The position numbers were made by a program, and so were the translations under genes. A model generated the notes under the pieces. The model was given only the letters and a program-made list of their open reading frames with translations. It had not been told where the DNA came from and ran no database searches. Of a stretch of 64,000 bases of DNA, positions 27,835 through 37,264 are shown one piece after another. The stretch spans positions 208,113 through 272,112 of the forward strand of contig DIBY01000022.1 in assembly GCA_002415135.1 (NCBI GenBank). Direction: 5' to 3'. Each line of letters starts with the position of its first letter. The stretch's first letter is position 1. Origin of the DNA: Flavobacteriales bacterium UBA5040 (lineage in GTDB: Bacteria; Bacteroidota; Bacteroidia; Flavobacteriales; Weeksellaceae).

Positions 27835-29261
27835 TATTTAATTCCTTTACTTATCTTTTCTTCCTTCCAATCGTTTTTATTTTATACTGGTTCGTTACAC
27901 GAAAAAATTTAAAATTTCAAAACATTCTGTTGCTTTTATCCAGCTATCTCTTTTACGCAACATGGAATTGGAAGTTTTTATTTTTACTTATTTTCTCCAC
28001 CCTCCTTGATTACTACACGGGTCTTAAAATGGAGGACTCCCAACGCAAAACTGAAAAGCAATTTTGGTTTTGGTTGAGTATTTCGGTGAATTTAGGATTT
28101 TTAGGGGTCTTTAAATACTATAATTTTTTTATCAGTTCCTTTGCTGAGGCACTGCAGCGCTTTGGGATGAAACCGCACTTATCTACGCTTGAAATTATTT
28201 TACCGGTGGGAATTTCATTTTATACTTTTCATGGTTTGTCTTACGTGATTGATATTTATAAAGATAAAATCAAACCCGAGAAAAATTTTTTAGACTATGC
28301 GGTGTTTGTATGCTTTTTTCCTCTTTTAGTTGCGGGTCCTATAGAAAGAGCAACCCATCTTCTGCCCCAAATTCAGAAAAAAAGAATCTTTAAATATTCC
28401 CAGACAGTTGATGGATTACGGCAAATATTGTGGGGTCTCTTTATGAAAATTGTTGTAGCTGACAATTGTGCAATAGTTGTAAATGAGGTTTTTAAAGACC
28501 AGCACCAATACAATGCACCCTCCCTCATTATTGCAGCAGTTTTTTTCGCCTTTCAGATTTATGGTGACTTCGCAGGATACTCTAATATTGCTCTTGGGAG
28601 TGCCAAATTATTTGGGATCGATTTGTTAAAGAATTTCGCTTTTCCTTATTTTTCCCGAGATATTGCGGAGTTTTGGCGTCGGTGGCACATTTCACTTTCC
28701 AGTTGGTTCAAAGATTATCTATATATTCCCTTAGGTGGAAGTAGAGGCGGAAAATGGATGGTGGTACGTAATACCATGATCATATTTTTAGTGAGTGGCT
28801 TTTGGCATGGTGCTAACTGGACTTTTATTATTTGGGGCTTCTTAAATGCACTTTACATTATACCCTTGGTAATATTCAACCTTAATAGGAAAAATACCAA
28901 TACAGTAGCAGAAAATAAATTACTGCCGAGTTTGAAAGAATTTTCACAAATGCTGTTGACTTTTGGGATTACAACAATTGCGTGGGTGTTTTTTAGGTCA
29001 GAAACAGTTTCAGGTGCTTTTCATTTTATTCGAAGAATGCTGGATTATAATAACTATCATTTACCACAAACTGATTTTAAACCTTTCCTATTTATCTTTG
29101 TTTTAGTTATGGTAGAATGGTTTCAGAGAACAAAGGAACATGGTTTACAGTTGGATCATATCAAAAGTATCCTCATCCGATGGTCCATTTATGGAGTACT
29201 GCTTTTAATGATCTTATTTTTCGGTGCCAATTCTGATTCATTTATTTATTTTCAGTTCTAA
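27831..29261 (+). CDS. MBOAT-family O-acyltransferase (AlgI/PatA-like)
   Basis: This is a 476-residue polytopic membrane protein. The family blocks YLFYATWNWKF, PVGISFYTFHGLSYVID and AEFWRRWHISLSSWFKDYLY are present, and the putative catalytic histidine is H326 in SGFWHGANWTF. MBOAT proteins pass an acyl group across the inner membrane for transfer to an extracytoplasmic polysaccharide. The next gene overlaps by 1 bp and encodes a matching SGNH-type partner. The reading frame is complete. Confidence 0.92.
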   Translation: MIFNSFTYLFFLPIVFILYWFVTRKNLKFQNILLLLSSYLFYATWNWKFLFLLIFSTLLDYYTGLKMEDSQRKTEKQFWFWLSISVNLGFLGVFKYYNFFISSFAEALQRFGMKPHLSTLEIILPVGISFYTFHGLSYVIDIYKDKIKPEKNFLDYAVFVCFFPLLVAGPIERATHLLPQIQKKRIFKYSQTVDGLRQILWGLFMKIVVADNCAIVVNEVFKDQHQYNAPSLIIAAVFFAFQIYGDFAGYSNIALGSAKLFGIDLLKNFAFPYFSRDIAEFWRRWHISLSSWFKDYLYIPLGGSRGGKWMVVRNTMIIFLVSGFWHGANWTFIIWGFLNALYIIPLVIFNLNRKNTNTVAENKLLPSLKEFSQMLLTFGITTIAWVFFRSETVSGAFHFIRRMLDYNNYHLPQTDFKPFLFIFVLVMVEWFQRTKEHGLQLDHIKSILIRWSIYGVLLLMILFFGANSDSFIYFQF

Positions 29262-30178
29262 TGAGAAAATTTTTAATTAAAACAACTTTGTTTTTTATCC
29301 TTACTATTTTAGGGCTTTCATTTATTTTAATGAAATATGGTGGATATGTAGATTATTTTTACGAGAAATTTACCGTACCCAAGCAGGCGTCCATGATTTT
29401 GGGTGACTCCAGAAGTTTACAGGGGATTCAGCCTCAAATCATGAATCAGGAATTGAAAGATACAGGTCTTAACTTACCGATATTTAATTATAGCTTTACA
29501 ATCGCCCAGATTAATTATGGTAAACCTTACACTGAAAGTATAAAGAAAAAACTAAAACCCTCAAAAAATGGTCTATTTATTTTAAGTGTCAACCCTTGGC
29601 TTTTCACAGGACGGGAGGGCGATGATTTAAAAAACGGTATTTATTCGGAGGCAGATTCGCCTCCAAACAATATGTATTTTGTAAATGAAAACCCCAATTT
29701 TGAATATTTTATTAGAAATTTTCATTATTTCTTTTTTAAGGCCGTATTTAAAAAGAAAGCAAAATTGCATAAGAATGGTTGGCTAGAGGAAACCAATCTT
29801 CCCAAAGATTCCGCGACTTTAAATGAATGGAAAAATAACCAGGTTAAACTCTACAAAGATTTTTCGCAGAAATGGAAAAAAAGTGCTATTAGAATGAATG
29901 ATTTTATTGTGCTCATCAATTATTTAAAGAAAAATGGGACTGTAGTTTTAGTACGCATGCCAGTCGATCCTAAAATTCTCGAGGTAGAAAATAATTTCTG
30001 GAGGGATTTTGATAATGATATTAATTCCTTAGCGAAGCAAAATAATTTAAAATATATTAATTTTCCCCAAAGTAATAAATATAAAACTTACGATGGTAAT
30101 CATATTGATAAATTTGGTGGGGTACCTTTTACGAAAGAATTATGTGATTCGATAAAATCGAAAAATAAATGGAGATAA
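29261..30178 (+). CDS. SGNH-like membrane-anchored partner of the MBOAT protein
   Basis: The 305-residue product has one N-terminal membrane anchor (about 8-25) and an extracytoplasmic SGNH-hydrolase-like domain. The nucleophile block is GDSRS with S50, and the C-terminal D-x-x-H is D278-G-N-H281 in YDGNHIDKFG. DltD, AlgX/AlgJ and PatB proteins play the corresponding role, moving acyl groups from the MBOAT protein to the sugar. Its 1-bp overlap with the MBOAT gene supports joint function. A 109-bp gap without features follows. Confidence 0.78.
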   Translation: MRKFLIKTTLFFILTILGLSFILMKYGGYVDYFYEKFTVPKQASMILGDSRSLQGIQPQIMNQELKDTGLNLPIFNYSFTIAQINYGKPYTESIKKKLKPSKNGLFILSVNPWLFTGREGDDLKNGIYSEADSPPNNMYFVNENPNFEYFIRNFHYFFFKAVFKKKAKLHKNGWLEETNLPKDSATLNEWKNNQVKLYKDFSQKWKKSAIRMNDFIVLINYLKKNGTVVLVRMPVDPKILEVENNFWRDFDNDINSLAKQNNLKYINFPQSNKYKTYDGNHIDKFGGVPFTKELCDSIKSKNKWR

Positions 30179-30287
30179 ATTTAAAAAAAAAGTATCATTT
30201 GAACTTAACATCCTCTAGAAAATTAAATAAATAATTTCATGAGTTTATGGTATTAATTCAGTCTGATCTCAAGCTTAATTTTAAAAA

Positions 30288-31364
30288 ATGAAGATTCTCT
30301 ACATCACCAACGGCATCACCGGTTCCGGCGGACTCGAAAGGGTTCTTTCGGTTAAAGCTTCCTTATTAACAGATGACTTTGGATATGAAGTTCATCTATT
30401 AAGTTTAAACGAAATCGGAAAAGAACCTTTTTTCTCTTTTTCAGATAAAGTTCTCCATCATTCTATCTCAGTGACAGGAAATCCACTCCACTATTTTTTA
30501 CAATATAAAAAAGGAATTCAGAAAGTGGTTGATGATATTAAACCCGATCTAATTTCCGTTTGTGATGATGCTTTAAAGGGTTTTTTTCTACCACAAATTA
30601 TAAATACTACCGCAAAGTGGATTTATGAAAGTCACGCTTCCCTATTGCTTGAAGATAAAGGATCAGGGATTCCTTTCGCAAAAAAAATGCAACACCGCCT
30701 CAAGCACTATTTAGGAAATACTTTTTCAAAAGTCATCTTATTAACAGAAGGAAATAGAAAAGAATGGCAGTTAAATAATTTTCTGGTGATCCCCAATCCC
30801 GCACCATTTGAAACAAAGGAATTTTCTACGCTTAAAAATAAAAGAATTATTGCTGTGGGGAGTTATAGTTATAATAAAGGGTATGACTTATTGCTCAAAA
30901 TCTGGGAGCAAATAGAAGAAGACTTTCCTGGCTGGGAACTCAATGTTTATGGACGGGAAACGCAAAAGAACCTGCAGCACATTGCAGAAAATCTCCATTT
31001 GGAAAACATTCATTTTTATGATCCAGTTGCCGATATCGGAGCAAAATATTTGGACTCTTCTATAATGGTTTTGCCATCCCGTTCTGAAGGTTTCGGTATG
31101 GTGCTCATTGAAGCCATGACTTTCGGACTTCCTGTGATCAGTTTCGATTGCCCAAATGGCCCGAAAGATATTGTAACTGACGGTAAAGATGGTTTTCTAG
31201 TACAGAATGGCAATACTTACGAATTTGCAGAGAAATTGAAATCACTGATGTCACGCGAAAACTTACGACAGGACATGGGCAAAAAAGCCACAGAAAATGT
31301 ACAGCGCTTTTCGGCTATAAGAATTGTCGAACAATGGGATGCGTTATTCCGAAGTTTAATTTGA
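30288..31364 (+). CDS. Family 4 glycosyltransferase
   Basis: This is a 358-residue GT-B protein with MKILYITNGITGSGGLERVL at the N-terminus, VGSYSYNKGYDLLLKIW (about 190-206) and the E-x7-E signature in EGFGMVLIEAM. It is a paralogue of the gene at 31749-32870, matching from the first residue. The two are separated by a 384-bp repeat-bearing spacer. The product is probably cytoplasmic; donor unknown. Confidence 0.9.
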   Translation: MKILYITNGITGSGGLERVLSVKASLLTDDFGYEVHLLSLNEIGKEPFFSFSDKVLHHSISVTGNPLHYFLQYKKGIQKVVDDIKPDLISVCDDALKGFFLPQIINTTAKWIYESHASLLLEDKGSGIPFAKKMQHRLKHYLGNTFSKVILLTEGNRKEWQLNNFLVIPNPAPFETKEFSTLKNKRIIAVGSYSYNKGYDLLLKIWEQIEEDFPGWELNVYGRETQKNLQHIAENLHLENIHFYDPVADIGAKYLDSSIMVLPSRSEGFGMVLIEAMTFGLPVISFDCPNGPKDIVTDGKDGFLVQNGNTYEFAEKLKSLMSRENLRQDMGKKATENVQRFSAIRIVEQWDALFRSLI

Positions 31365-31748
31365 CAAGGAATTGGATTTTAAACCTGCGCTTGTCATTGC
31401 GGATTATGGCAGGGCCTTTTTCTGGAACAGGACTTCTTAATGACAACCTACGCTTGTCATTCCGTAGGAATCTCCGTGTACAATCATCCTGCTATCACCG
31501 TTGGGACGCTTACAGCGTGACAAGGGTTGGGTTTTAAAACTGGTTCTCGTTAAAAGTCGCACATTTGTAATTCCGTAGGAATCTCATCGATATTGCTGTT
31601 GTCTTTTACGGTAGTTCTGTCATTAAAGTCGCTACTTTTTTAGCGTGGCAAATGTGCGTTTTTAAGACGATTTAGCTGTAGCAGTAGAAAGTGAATTCCT
31701 AACTAAAATTTCTTTATTTTTGCTAATTACCCAACACCCGACTAACCA
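31365..31748 (+). repeat. Spacer with degenerate GTCATTCCGTAGGAATC repeats
   Basis: The motif TTCCGTAGGAATCTC occurs at about 31461 and 31572 (once as GTAATTCC), with CTTGTCATT and GTGACAAGG partners nearby. These are degenerate copies of the long hairpin repeat that is abundant at 40-45, 52 and 61 kb. This is the only clear insertion of that family within the glycosyltransferase stretch. No gene is seen. Confidence 0.7.
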
Positions 31749-32870
31749 TTGAAAATCCTCTACCTTACCGACCAAACCTATCTTCATGGGGGGATTGAAA
31801 AAGTACTCTCCCAAAAAGCAAATTATTTTGCAGATATTTTTGGTGATGAGGTTACGATTGTAACTTATAATCAAATGGATAATAATCCCTGTTATGTTTT
31901 TAGTGATAAAATAAAGTTCATCGATTTAGGAGTGAATTATGAAGTTGGGAAAAGCTATTTTCATCCGCGTCATTTACAAAAAATACCTTATCATCTATCA
32001 TCTTTAAATAAGATATTATTAAAAATTCAGCCTGATATTGTTATAAGCTCAAGTTTTGGTCCAGACTTCTACTTTCTCCCCTACCTCCAAAGACAGATTC
32101 CGAAAATTAAAGAATTTCATACAACAAGGTATTTTTCATCACAAGTGACTAACTTTAAAGCAAATATTTTTCAACGGATAACGCATCATATTGAAAAGAG
32201 CTTCACAAAATTGGTTATCTTAAATGAAGATGAATTGCCATATTATCACTCTGATAATATGACAGTAATTCCAAATCCTGCAGAAATAGACTGTACAATA
32301 TGTACACTGCATCAAAAAAGAATCATTTCAGCCGGAAGAATTTCATATCAAAAAAACTTTGAAGATTTAATTGAAATAGGGAAGCAAGTTTTGCAATGTT
32401 TTCCTGATTGGCAAATTCATATTTATGGCGATGATTATCTTGGCAGGCAAGAAATTTTACAACAAAATATCAATAATTTGAATTTGCAAAATAATATTTT
32501 TTTTAAGGGCACAACTTCAGATTTGAAAAATACTTTTTTGGATTATAGTATTTATGTTATGACTTCTAATCACGAAACATTTCCCATGGTTTTATTGGAA
32601 GCACTTTCCGTAGGGTTACCAGTTATTTCTTATGATTGTCCTACAGGACCTAGTCGCATTTTGGCAGATAATGAAGATTCTTTTCTTGTACCTTATAAAA
32701 ATTTAGATATTTTTGTACAGAAACTTAAAGAACTGATGCAAGACGAAAACCTTCGCATACAAATGGGGGGAAAAGGGCGGGAAAACGTGCAGCGTTTCAG
32801 TATCGAAAAAATCATGAAACAGTGGAACGGTTTATTGAATTCATTGATTATCAAAAAGACTAATCCCTAA
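31749..32870 (+). CDS. Family 4 glycosyltransferase
   Basis: This is a 373-residue GT-B protein. KILYLTDQTYLHGGIEKVL at the N-terminus aligns with the gene at 30288 from residue 1, which supports the TTG start at 31749. SAGRISYQKNFEDLI and the E-x7-E motif in ETFPMVLLEAL mark the donor-binding half. It looks like one copy of a duplicated gene pair. EpsG follows after 39 bp. Confidence 0.88.
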   Translation: MKILYLTDQTYLHGGIEKVLSQKANYFADIFGDEVTIVTYNQMDNNPCYVFSDKIKFIDLGVNYEVGKSYFHPRHLQKIPYHLSSLNKILLKIQPDIVISSSFGPDFYFLPYLQRQIPKIKEFHTTRYFSSQVTNFKANIFQRITHHIEKSFTKLVILNEDELPYYHSDNMTVIPNPAEIDCTICTLHQKRIISAGRISYQKNFEDLIEIGKQVLQCFPDWQIHIYGDDYLGRQEILQQNINNLNLQNNIFFKGTTSDLKNTFLDYSIYVMTSNHETFPMVLLEALSVGLPVISYDCPTGPSRILADNEDSFLVPYKNLDIFVQKLKELMQDENLRIQMGGKGRENVQRFSIEKIMKQWNGLLNSLIIKKTNP

Positions 32871-32909
32871 TATCCATCACCCACCACTCAACACTTAAAA
32901 CCTCATCCC

Positions 32910-34010
32910 TTGTTCGACTGGATACCAATAGAATCTTACACCAACATTCAATATCAAGTATTGTTTGTGATTGCCATGCTCATTGCTTTCCACGCGATTA
33001 TTTTCGATATTAAAGATGAACAAAGTATTAATTTCTTTTATTCCTTTGGTTATTTGGTTGTAATTGCGATGGTTTTGTATATGGGTCTAAGACCTGTCAG
33101 TTATGTGTTTTTTGATACGGTCAATTACGCAAAAGCGTATGAATTGATGCAAAAGGGAGTTGCCGTTACCATAGAAAAAGATTATTTATTTAACTACTTC
33201 ATGAAGTTTTGCAGTGGCTTTATGGATGTTAATTATTTTTTTTTATTGGTAGATATTTTATACATAGGTCCTCTTTTTCTATTTTCTCGTAAATATTTTG
33301 AACGATATTGGTTTTTTGCTATGTTCATGTTTATATGCTCCTATTCGTTTTGGACCTATGGGGTTAACGGTCTTCGAAACGGATTGGCTACTTCCTTTTT
33401 CATCATGGGACTATGCGTTTATGATAAAAAATACTGGATGTATTTTTGGTTTTTATTGGGCTATTTCATGCATGCCTCTCTTGTTATTCCCATTGCCGCT
33501 TTTATTATTTCCGGCATCTATAAAAATCCTAAAATTTATCTTTATATCTGGTTAGTGTCCATTCCTTTATCGTTGGTAGGTGGCAGTTCGTGGACAAGTC
33601 TTATCGCAGATTTAGGTTTTGAAGAGCGTACATCAGGTTATTTAACCAATACCGAAGAAAGCATGAGCCAATTTTCCCAGACAGGCTTTCGGTGGGATTT
33701 CTTGATATATAGTGGTTCTGCAGTTTTGGCGGGGGCTTATTTTATTTTAGTGAAAAAAATTACAGATAAATTCTATATCCATCTATTTGGGATCTATTGT
33801 ATCGCCAATGCTTTTTGGATTCTCGTTATTACTGCCGCCTTCAGTAACCGTTTCGCCTATCTGTCCTGGTTTTTAATGCCAGCAATATTTGCATATCCGA
33901 TGTTTAAATATAAAATATGGAAGGAGCAATACAAAGTTTTTGGCGGTATTTTATTTGCCTATTTTATGTTTACCTACTATATGTTTATTGTAAAATATCT
34001 GCTTAAATAA
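32910..34010 (+). CDS. EpsG-family membrane protein, probable polysaccharide polymerase
   Basis: The 366-residue product has about ten membrane helices and the EpsG-family features YMGLRPVSYVFFDTVNYAKAY and YGVNGLRNGLATSFFI. EpsG proteins are thought to act as Wzy-like polymerases of exopolysaccharides. The start is a TTG at 32910; the first ATG would lie at residue 23, inside the first helix. A Wzy-like polymerase normally works with a Wzx flippase, which is not seen here. Confidence 0.8.
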   Translation: MFDWIPIESYTNIQYQVLFVIAMLIAFHAIIFDIKDEQSINFFYSFGYLVVIAMVLYMGLRPVSYVFFDTVNYAKAYELMQKGVAVTIEKDYLFNYFMKFCSGFMDVNYFFLLVDILYIGPLFLFSRKYFERYWFFAMFMFICSYSFWTYGVNGLRNGLATSFFIMGLCVYDKKYWMYFWFLLGYFMHASLVIPIAAFIISGIYKNPKIYLYIWLVSIPLSLVGGSSWTSLIADLGFEERTSGYLTNTEESMSQFSQTGFRWDFLIYSGSAVLAGAYFILVKKITDKFYIHLFGIYCIANAFWILVITAAFSNRFAYLSWFLMPAIFAYPMFKYKIWKEQYKVFGGILFAYFMFTYYMFIVKYLLK

Positions 34011-34041
34011 ATAGGATATATTTGTATTTTCATAAAAAAAC

Positions 34042-35022
34042 ATGCCGCTAATTTCAATAATAATTCCCTGTTATAATGTAGAACAATATCTTGAAAAATG
34101 TATTGATTCTGTATATGATCAAAAGTTAAGTGAGAGTGAATTTGAATTGATTATCATAAATGATGGATCCACCGATCGAAGTGTTGCAATTGCTAAAGAA
34201 CTATTTTTAAATAGAAGCAATGCAAAGATAATTTCGCAAGAAAATAAAGGTCTTGGTGGAGCACGCAATACGGGAATTTTAAATGCAGTGGGAAAATATA
34301 TTATTTTTCTAGATGCTGATGATCAGCTGGTGTTGCAAAATTATTTTTTTTTGAAAAACTGTAATGCTCAAATTATTCAACTGGCATCTGAAAATGTTTT
34401 AAATTCTGGACATGTCATTAGTAGCTACCATCCTCCAAATATTACCAATATTAAGGGCAGAGATTTTTGGTTAAATCATGAGATCATGCCCTCAGCATGC
34501 AATAAAATGTATCTAAGAACTTTTCTTCTTGATTACAGCTTAGAATTTAAGGAACATCTTTATAGTGAAGATATTGAATTTAATTCACGTGCTTTTTTTT
34601 ATGCAGAATATGTGAAAGTTAAAAATCAAGTACTGCAGCATTTTTTGCAGACGCCAGATTCTATAACCAGAAACAATTGTATCACCAATCGTAGAAAACT
34701 TTTCGGCGATCTTTTTACGATTATTAAATATCTAGTATTATTTAAAGAGGACAAATCTAAGTTGTTAGAAGATAAAAGGTATTTTGATAAAATCATTAGT
34801 GATATAGGTGTGGGTGCTCTGTATTTTGGATTACGAAACGCCATCGAAAAATCCGAAATTTACAGACTGAAAAAATACCTTTTAGATCATAAGATCCCTA
34901 TTTTTACCATTAAATATGATAATAAAAATAAAAACTTATTTAAGTATATTTTACGCATTCCCTTTGCTATTGGACTATTAAAAATAATATTAAAAAATGA
35001 AAGTTCTTCAGATTATAGATAG
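34042..35022 (+). CDS. Family 2 glycosyltransferase
   Basis: This is a 326-residue GT-A protein with SIIIPCYNVEQYLEKCIDS at the N-terminus, ND at 40-41 (IINDGSTDRS), KGLGGARNTGI (about 69-79) and DADD at 91-94. The 3' end overlaps the next gene by 26 bp, so the two are probably translated together. Confidence 0.9.
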   Translation: MPLISIIIPCYNVEQYLEKCIDSVYDQKLSESEFELIIINDGSTDRSVAIAKELFLNRSNAKIISQENKGLGGARNTGILNAVGKYIIFLDADDQLVLQNYFFLKNCNAQIIQLASENVLNSGHVISSYHPPNITNIKGRDFWLNHEIMPSACNKMYLRTFLLDYSLEFKEHLYSEDIEFNSRAFFYAEYVKVKNQVLQHFLQTPDSITRNNCITNRRKLFGDLFTIIKYLVLFKEDKSKLLEDKRYFDKIISDIGVGALYFGLRNAIEKSEIYRLKKYLLDHKIPIFTIKYDNKNKNLFKYILRIPFAIGLLKIILKNESSSDYR

Positions 35023-36088
35023 CCTTCCAGCCACTAGTGGCGGAGCAAGGTTTGTCGTTAATTTAGTTAAAAAATTAGCAGAAAGAAAAATTGATTGCCA
35101 GCTTCTGCTCATTGATGGTGCTGCATCACACTTTCTTGATGAACTGAAATTGGCTAATATAAAAATTATTAGTTTGGATGATGGTGTAAAAAATAGATAT
35201 CGTCTTGAATACATCAGAAAAATATCTTGTTTGATGTCTAGTTTTGATGTTGTACATGTTCACGTTTTTCCTGCTTCCTACTTGGTAGCTGCTGCAACGG
35301 TACTAAAAAAAAATAAAGTAGCTGTTGTATTTACAGAACATAGTTCCTTTAACAGGCGAGCAACCCATTGGGCTTTTAAATTAATCGAAAAGTTCGTCTA
35401 TTCACGGTTCAATAGAATAATATGTTTATCTGATCAGGTTTTAAATTTTGTTACCAAAAATCTTTCCATATCTTTAGAGAAGCTTTGCATTATTGAAAAT
35501 GCCATCGACCCCCACGCATTGACTAATGTAGTTCCTTATTCTAAGAAGGAACTTGGATATGAGGAAAGTGATAGGCTTCTTCTTATGAGTGCAAGGTTAA
35601 CCTTGCCAAAAAATCATAAGGTTCTTATTGAAGCAATGTACTTATTACCGGAAAACGTTAAACTTTTATTAGCTGGCGATGGAATCTTAAAAGAGGAATT
35701 GCAAACGCAAGTCTATAAATTAGGTCTCACGGGCAGAGTACAATTTCTAGGTTCTCGGAAAGATGTTTTCCGCCTTATGAAATCAGTTGATATTAATGTT
35801 TTGTCTTCTAATTTTGAAGGCCTATCTTTAGCAGCTTTGGAAGCTATGACTGCTGGAAAACCTTTTATTGCCTCCAACGTTGAAGGGTTGGACTTTGTGG
35901 TGCAAGACCCTCGTTTGCTTTTTGAAAACAATCCGAAAAGTATAGCGATGCTTGTTTCAGATTTAATTAATAATGAGCAATTACGGAAAACTGCTGTAGA
36001 AATTTGTGCTGAACGTTCTGAAAAATATGATATTGATGTGATGGTAGATAAATATATTGGGGTTTACGAAGAAGTTTTGAAAAAATAA
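34997..36088 (+). CDS. Family 4 glycosyltransferase
   Basis: This is a 363-residue GT-B protein with MKVLQIIDSLPATSGGARFV at the N-terminus, MSARLTLPKNHKVLIEAM, LLLAGDGILKEEL and the E-x7-E signature EGLSLAALE. The start lies inside the end of the GT2 gene. The next GT4 gene begins 2 bp after the stop. Confidence 0.9.
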   Translation: MKVLQIIDSLPATSGGARFVVNLVKKLAERKIDCQLLLIDGAASHFLDELKLANIKIISLDDGVKNRYRLEYIRKISCLMSSFDVVHVHVFPASYLVAAATVLKKNKVAVVFTEHSSFNRRATHWAFKLIEKFVYSRFNRIICLSDQVLNFVTKNLSISLEKLCIIENAIDPHALTNVVPYSKKELGYEESDRLLLMSARLTLPKNHKVLIEAMYLLPENVKLLLAGDGILKEELQTQVYKLGLTGRVQFLGSRKDVFRLMKSVDINVLSSNFEGLSLAALEAMTAGKPFIASNVEGLDFVVQDPRLLFENNPKSIAMLVSDLINNEQLRKTAVEICAERSEKYDIDVMVDKYIGVYEEVLKK

Positions 36089-36090
36089 AA

Positions 36091-37233
36091 ATGGCAGATA
36101 AAAAAAAATTATTCATCATTACCACTGTCCCCATGTCCTTTGTTTTTTTTAAAGGCCAACTTTTGGTGTTGCGCGAGAAATTTGATCTAACTCTTGTTTC
36201 ATCACCAGAACCTGCTTTATACGAAACGGCGACTTATAACAAAGTAAAATCCCACGGCATTAAAATGGCGAGAGAGATTTCCTTATTTTCTGATTTGGTA
36301 AGTCTCTTTAGATTAATCCTTTATTTTCTCTCAGATAAGCCGGATATCCTGCATGCCAATACCCCTAAAGCAAGCTTGCTATCCCTTGCAGCGGGTTGGT
36401 TGTGTCAAGTACCAACGAGGATTTATTATGTGCACGGTTTAAGGTATCAGGGTGAAAAAGGCTTCAATGAAAAACTACTGATGAATATGGAAAAATTATC
36501 ATGTTTTTTTGCCACTGATATTATTGCCGTTAGTAATGGCGTAAAAGACCACCTGCAGCAAGATTTTATTACCAGTAAAGAAATAACGGTAATTTGGAAT
36601 GGCAGTATTAATGGAATCGATTTAGATTATTTTGATCCTGTTCATCCTGATGTTGGTAATGTGAGAACCGACCACTCAATAGATCTTCACGAATTTGTAT
36701 TCGGTTTTTTAGGTAGATTGGTAGGTGATAAGGGGATTAACGAACTTGTGGCTGCATTTGAACAATTGAATCTAGAGTATTCAAATATTAAATTGCTGTT
36801 AGTAGGTGGTTACGAATCTCATTTGGATCCTTTACAGCAAGAGACTCTTTTGTCAATAGAGACCAATCCCAATATTGTACATGTCGGTTTTCAGGAAGAT
36901 GTCAGGCCCTACTTAAAAGCAATGGATTTATTTGTCTTCCCGTCTTATAGAGAGGGCTTTGGTATTTCTATAATGGAAGCCGCTGCAATGAATGTTCCCG
37001 CGATTTCGTCCAATATTACTGGATGTAATGAAATTATCGAAGATGAGGTTAACGGATTTTTAATTCCGATAAAAGACCAGGATGCACTCTTTGCAAAAAT
37101 GAAATTTGCTCTTGAAAATCGATTGATGATTGATGCCATCTCTAAGACAACTAGAACGATGATTGCGGCTAAATTTGAACAGCAGAAATTGTGGGATAAA
37201 ATTGTAAGTTTTTATGAAGAAATAAAGCACTAA
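36091..37233 (+). CDS. Family 4 glycosyltransferase
   Basis: This is a 380-residue GT-B protein with LFIITTVPMSFVFFKGQL at the N-terminus, HANTPKASLLSLAAGWL (about 90-106), FLGRLVGDKGINELV and the E-x7-E motif EGFGISIME. It is a clear paralogue of the gene at 38803-40002. That copy carries an in-frame insertion at the position where this one reads LEYSNIKLLLVGG. Neighbouring genes are tightly spaced upstream (2 bp) and 31 bp away downstream. Confidence 0.9.
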   Translation: MADKKKLFIITTVPMSFVFFKGQLLVLREKFDLTLVSSPEPALYETATYNKVKSHGIKMAREISLFSDLVSLFRLILYFLSDKPDILHANTPKASLLSLAAGWLCQVPTRIYYVHGLRYQGEKGFNEKLLMNMEKLSCFFATDIIAVSNGVKDHLQQDFITSKEITVIWNGSINGIDLDYFDPVHPDVGNVRTDHSIDLHEFVFGFLGRLVGDKGINELVAAFEQLNLEYSNIKLLLVGGYESHLDPLQQETLLSIETNPNIVHVGFQEDVRPYLKAMDLFVFPSYREGFGISIMEAAAMNVPAISSNITGCNEIIEDEVNGFLIPIKDQDALFAKMKFALENRLMIDAISKTTRTMIAAKFEQQKLWDKIVSFYEEIKH

Positions 37234-37264
37234 AGTCATTGTGTTTACCTTGTATTATAAATAA

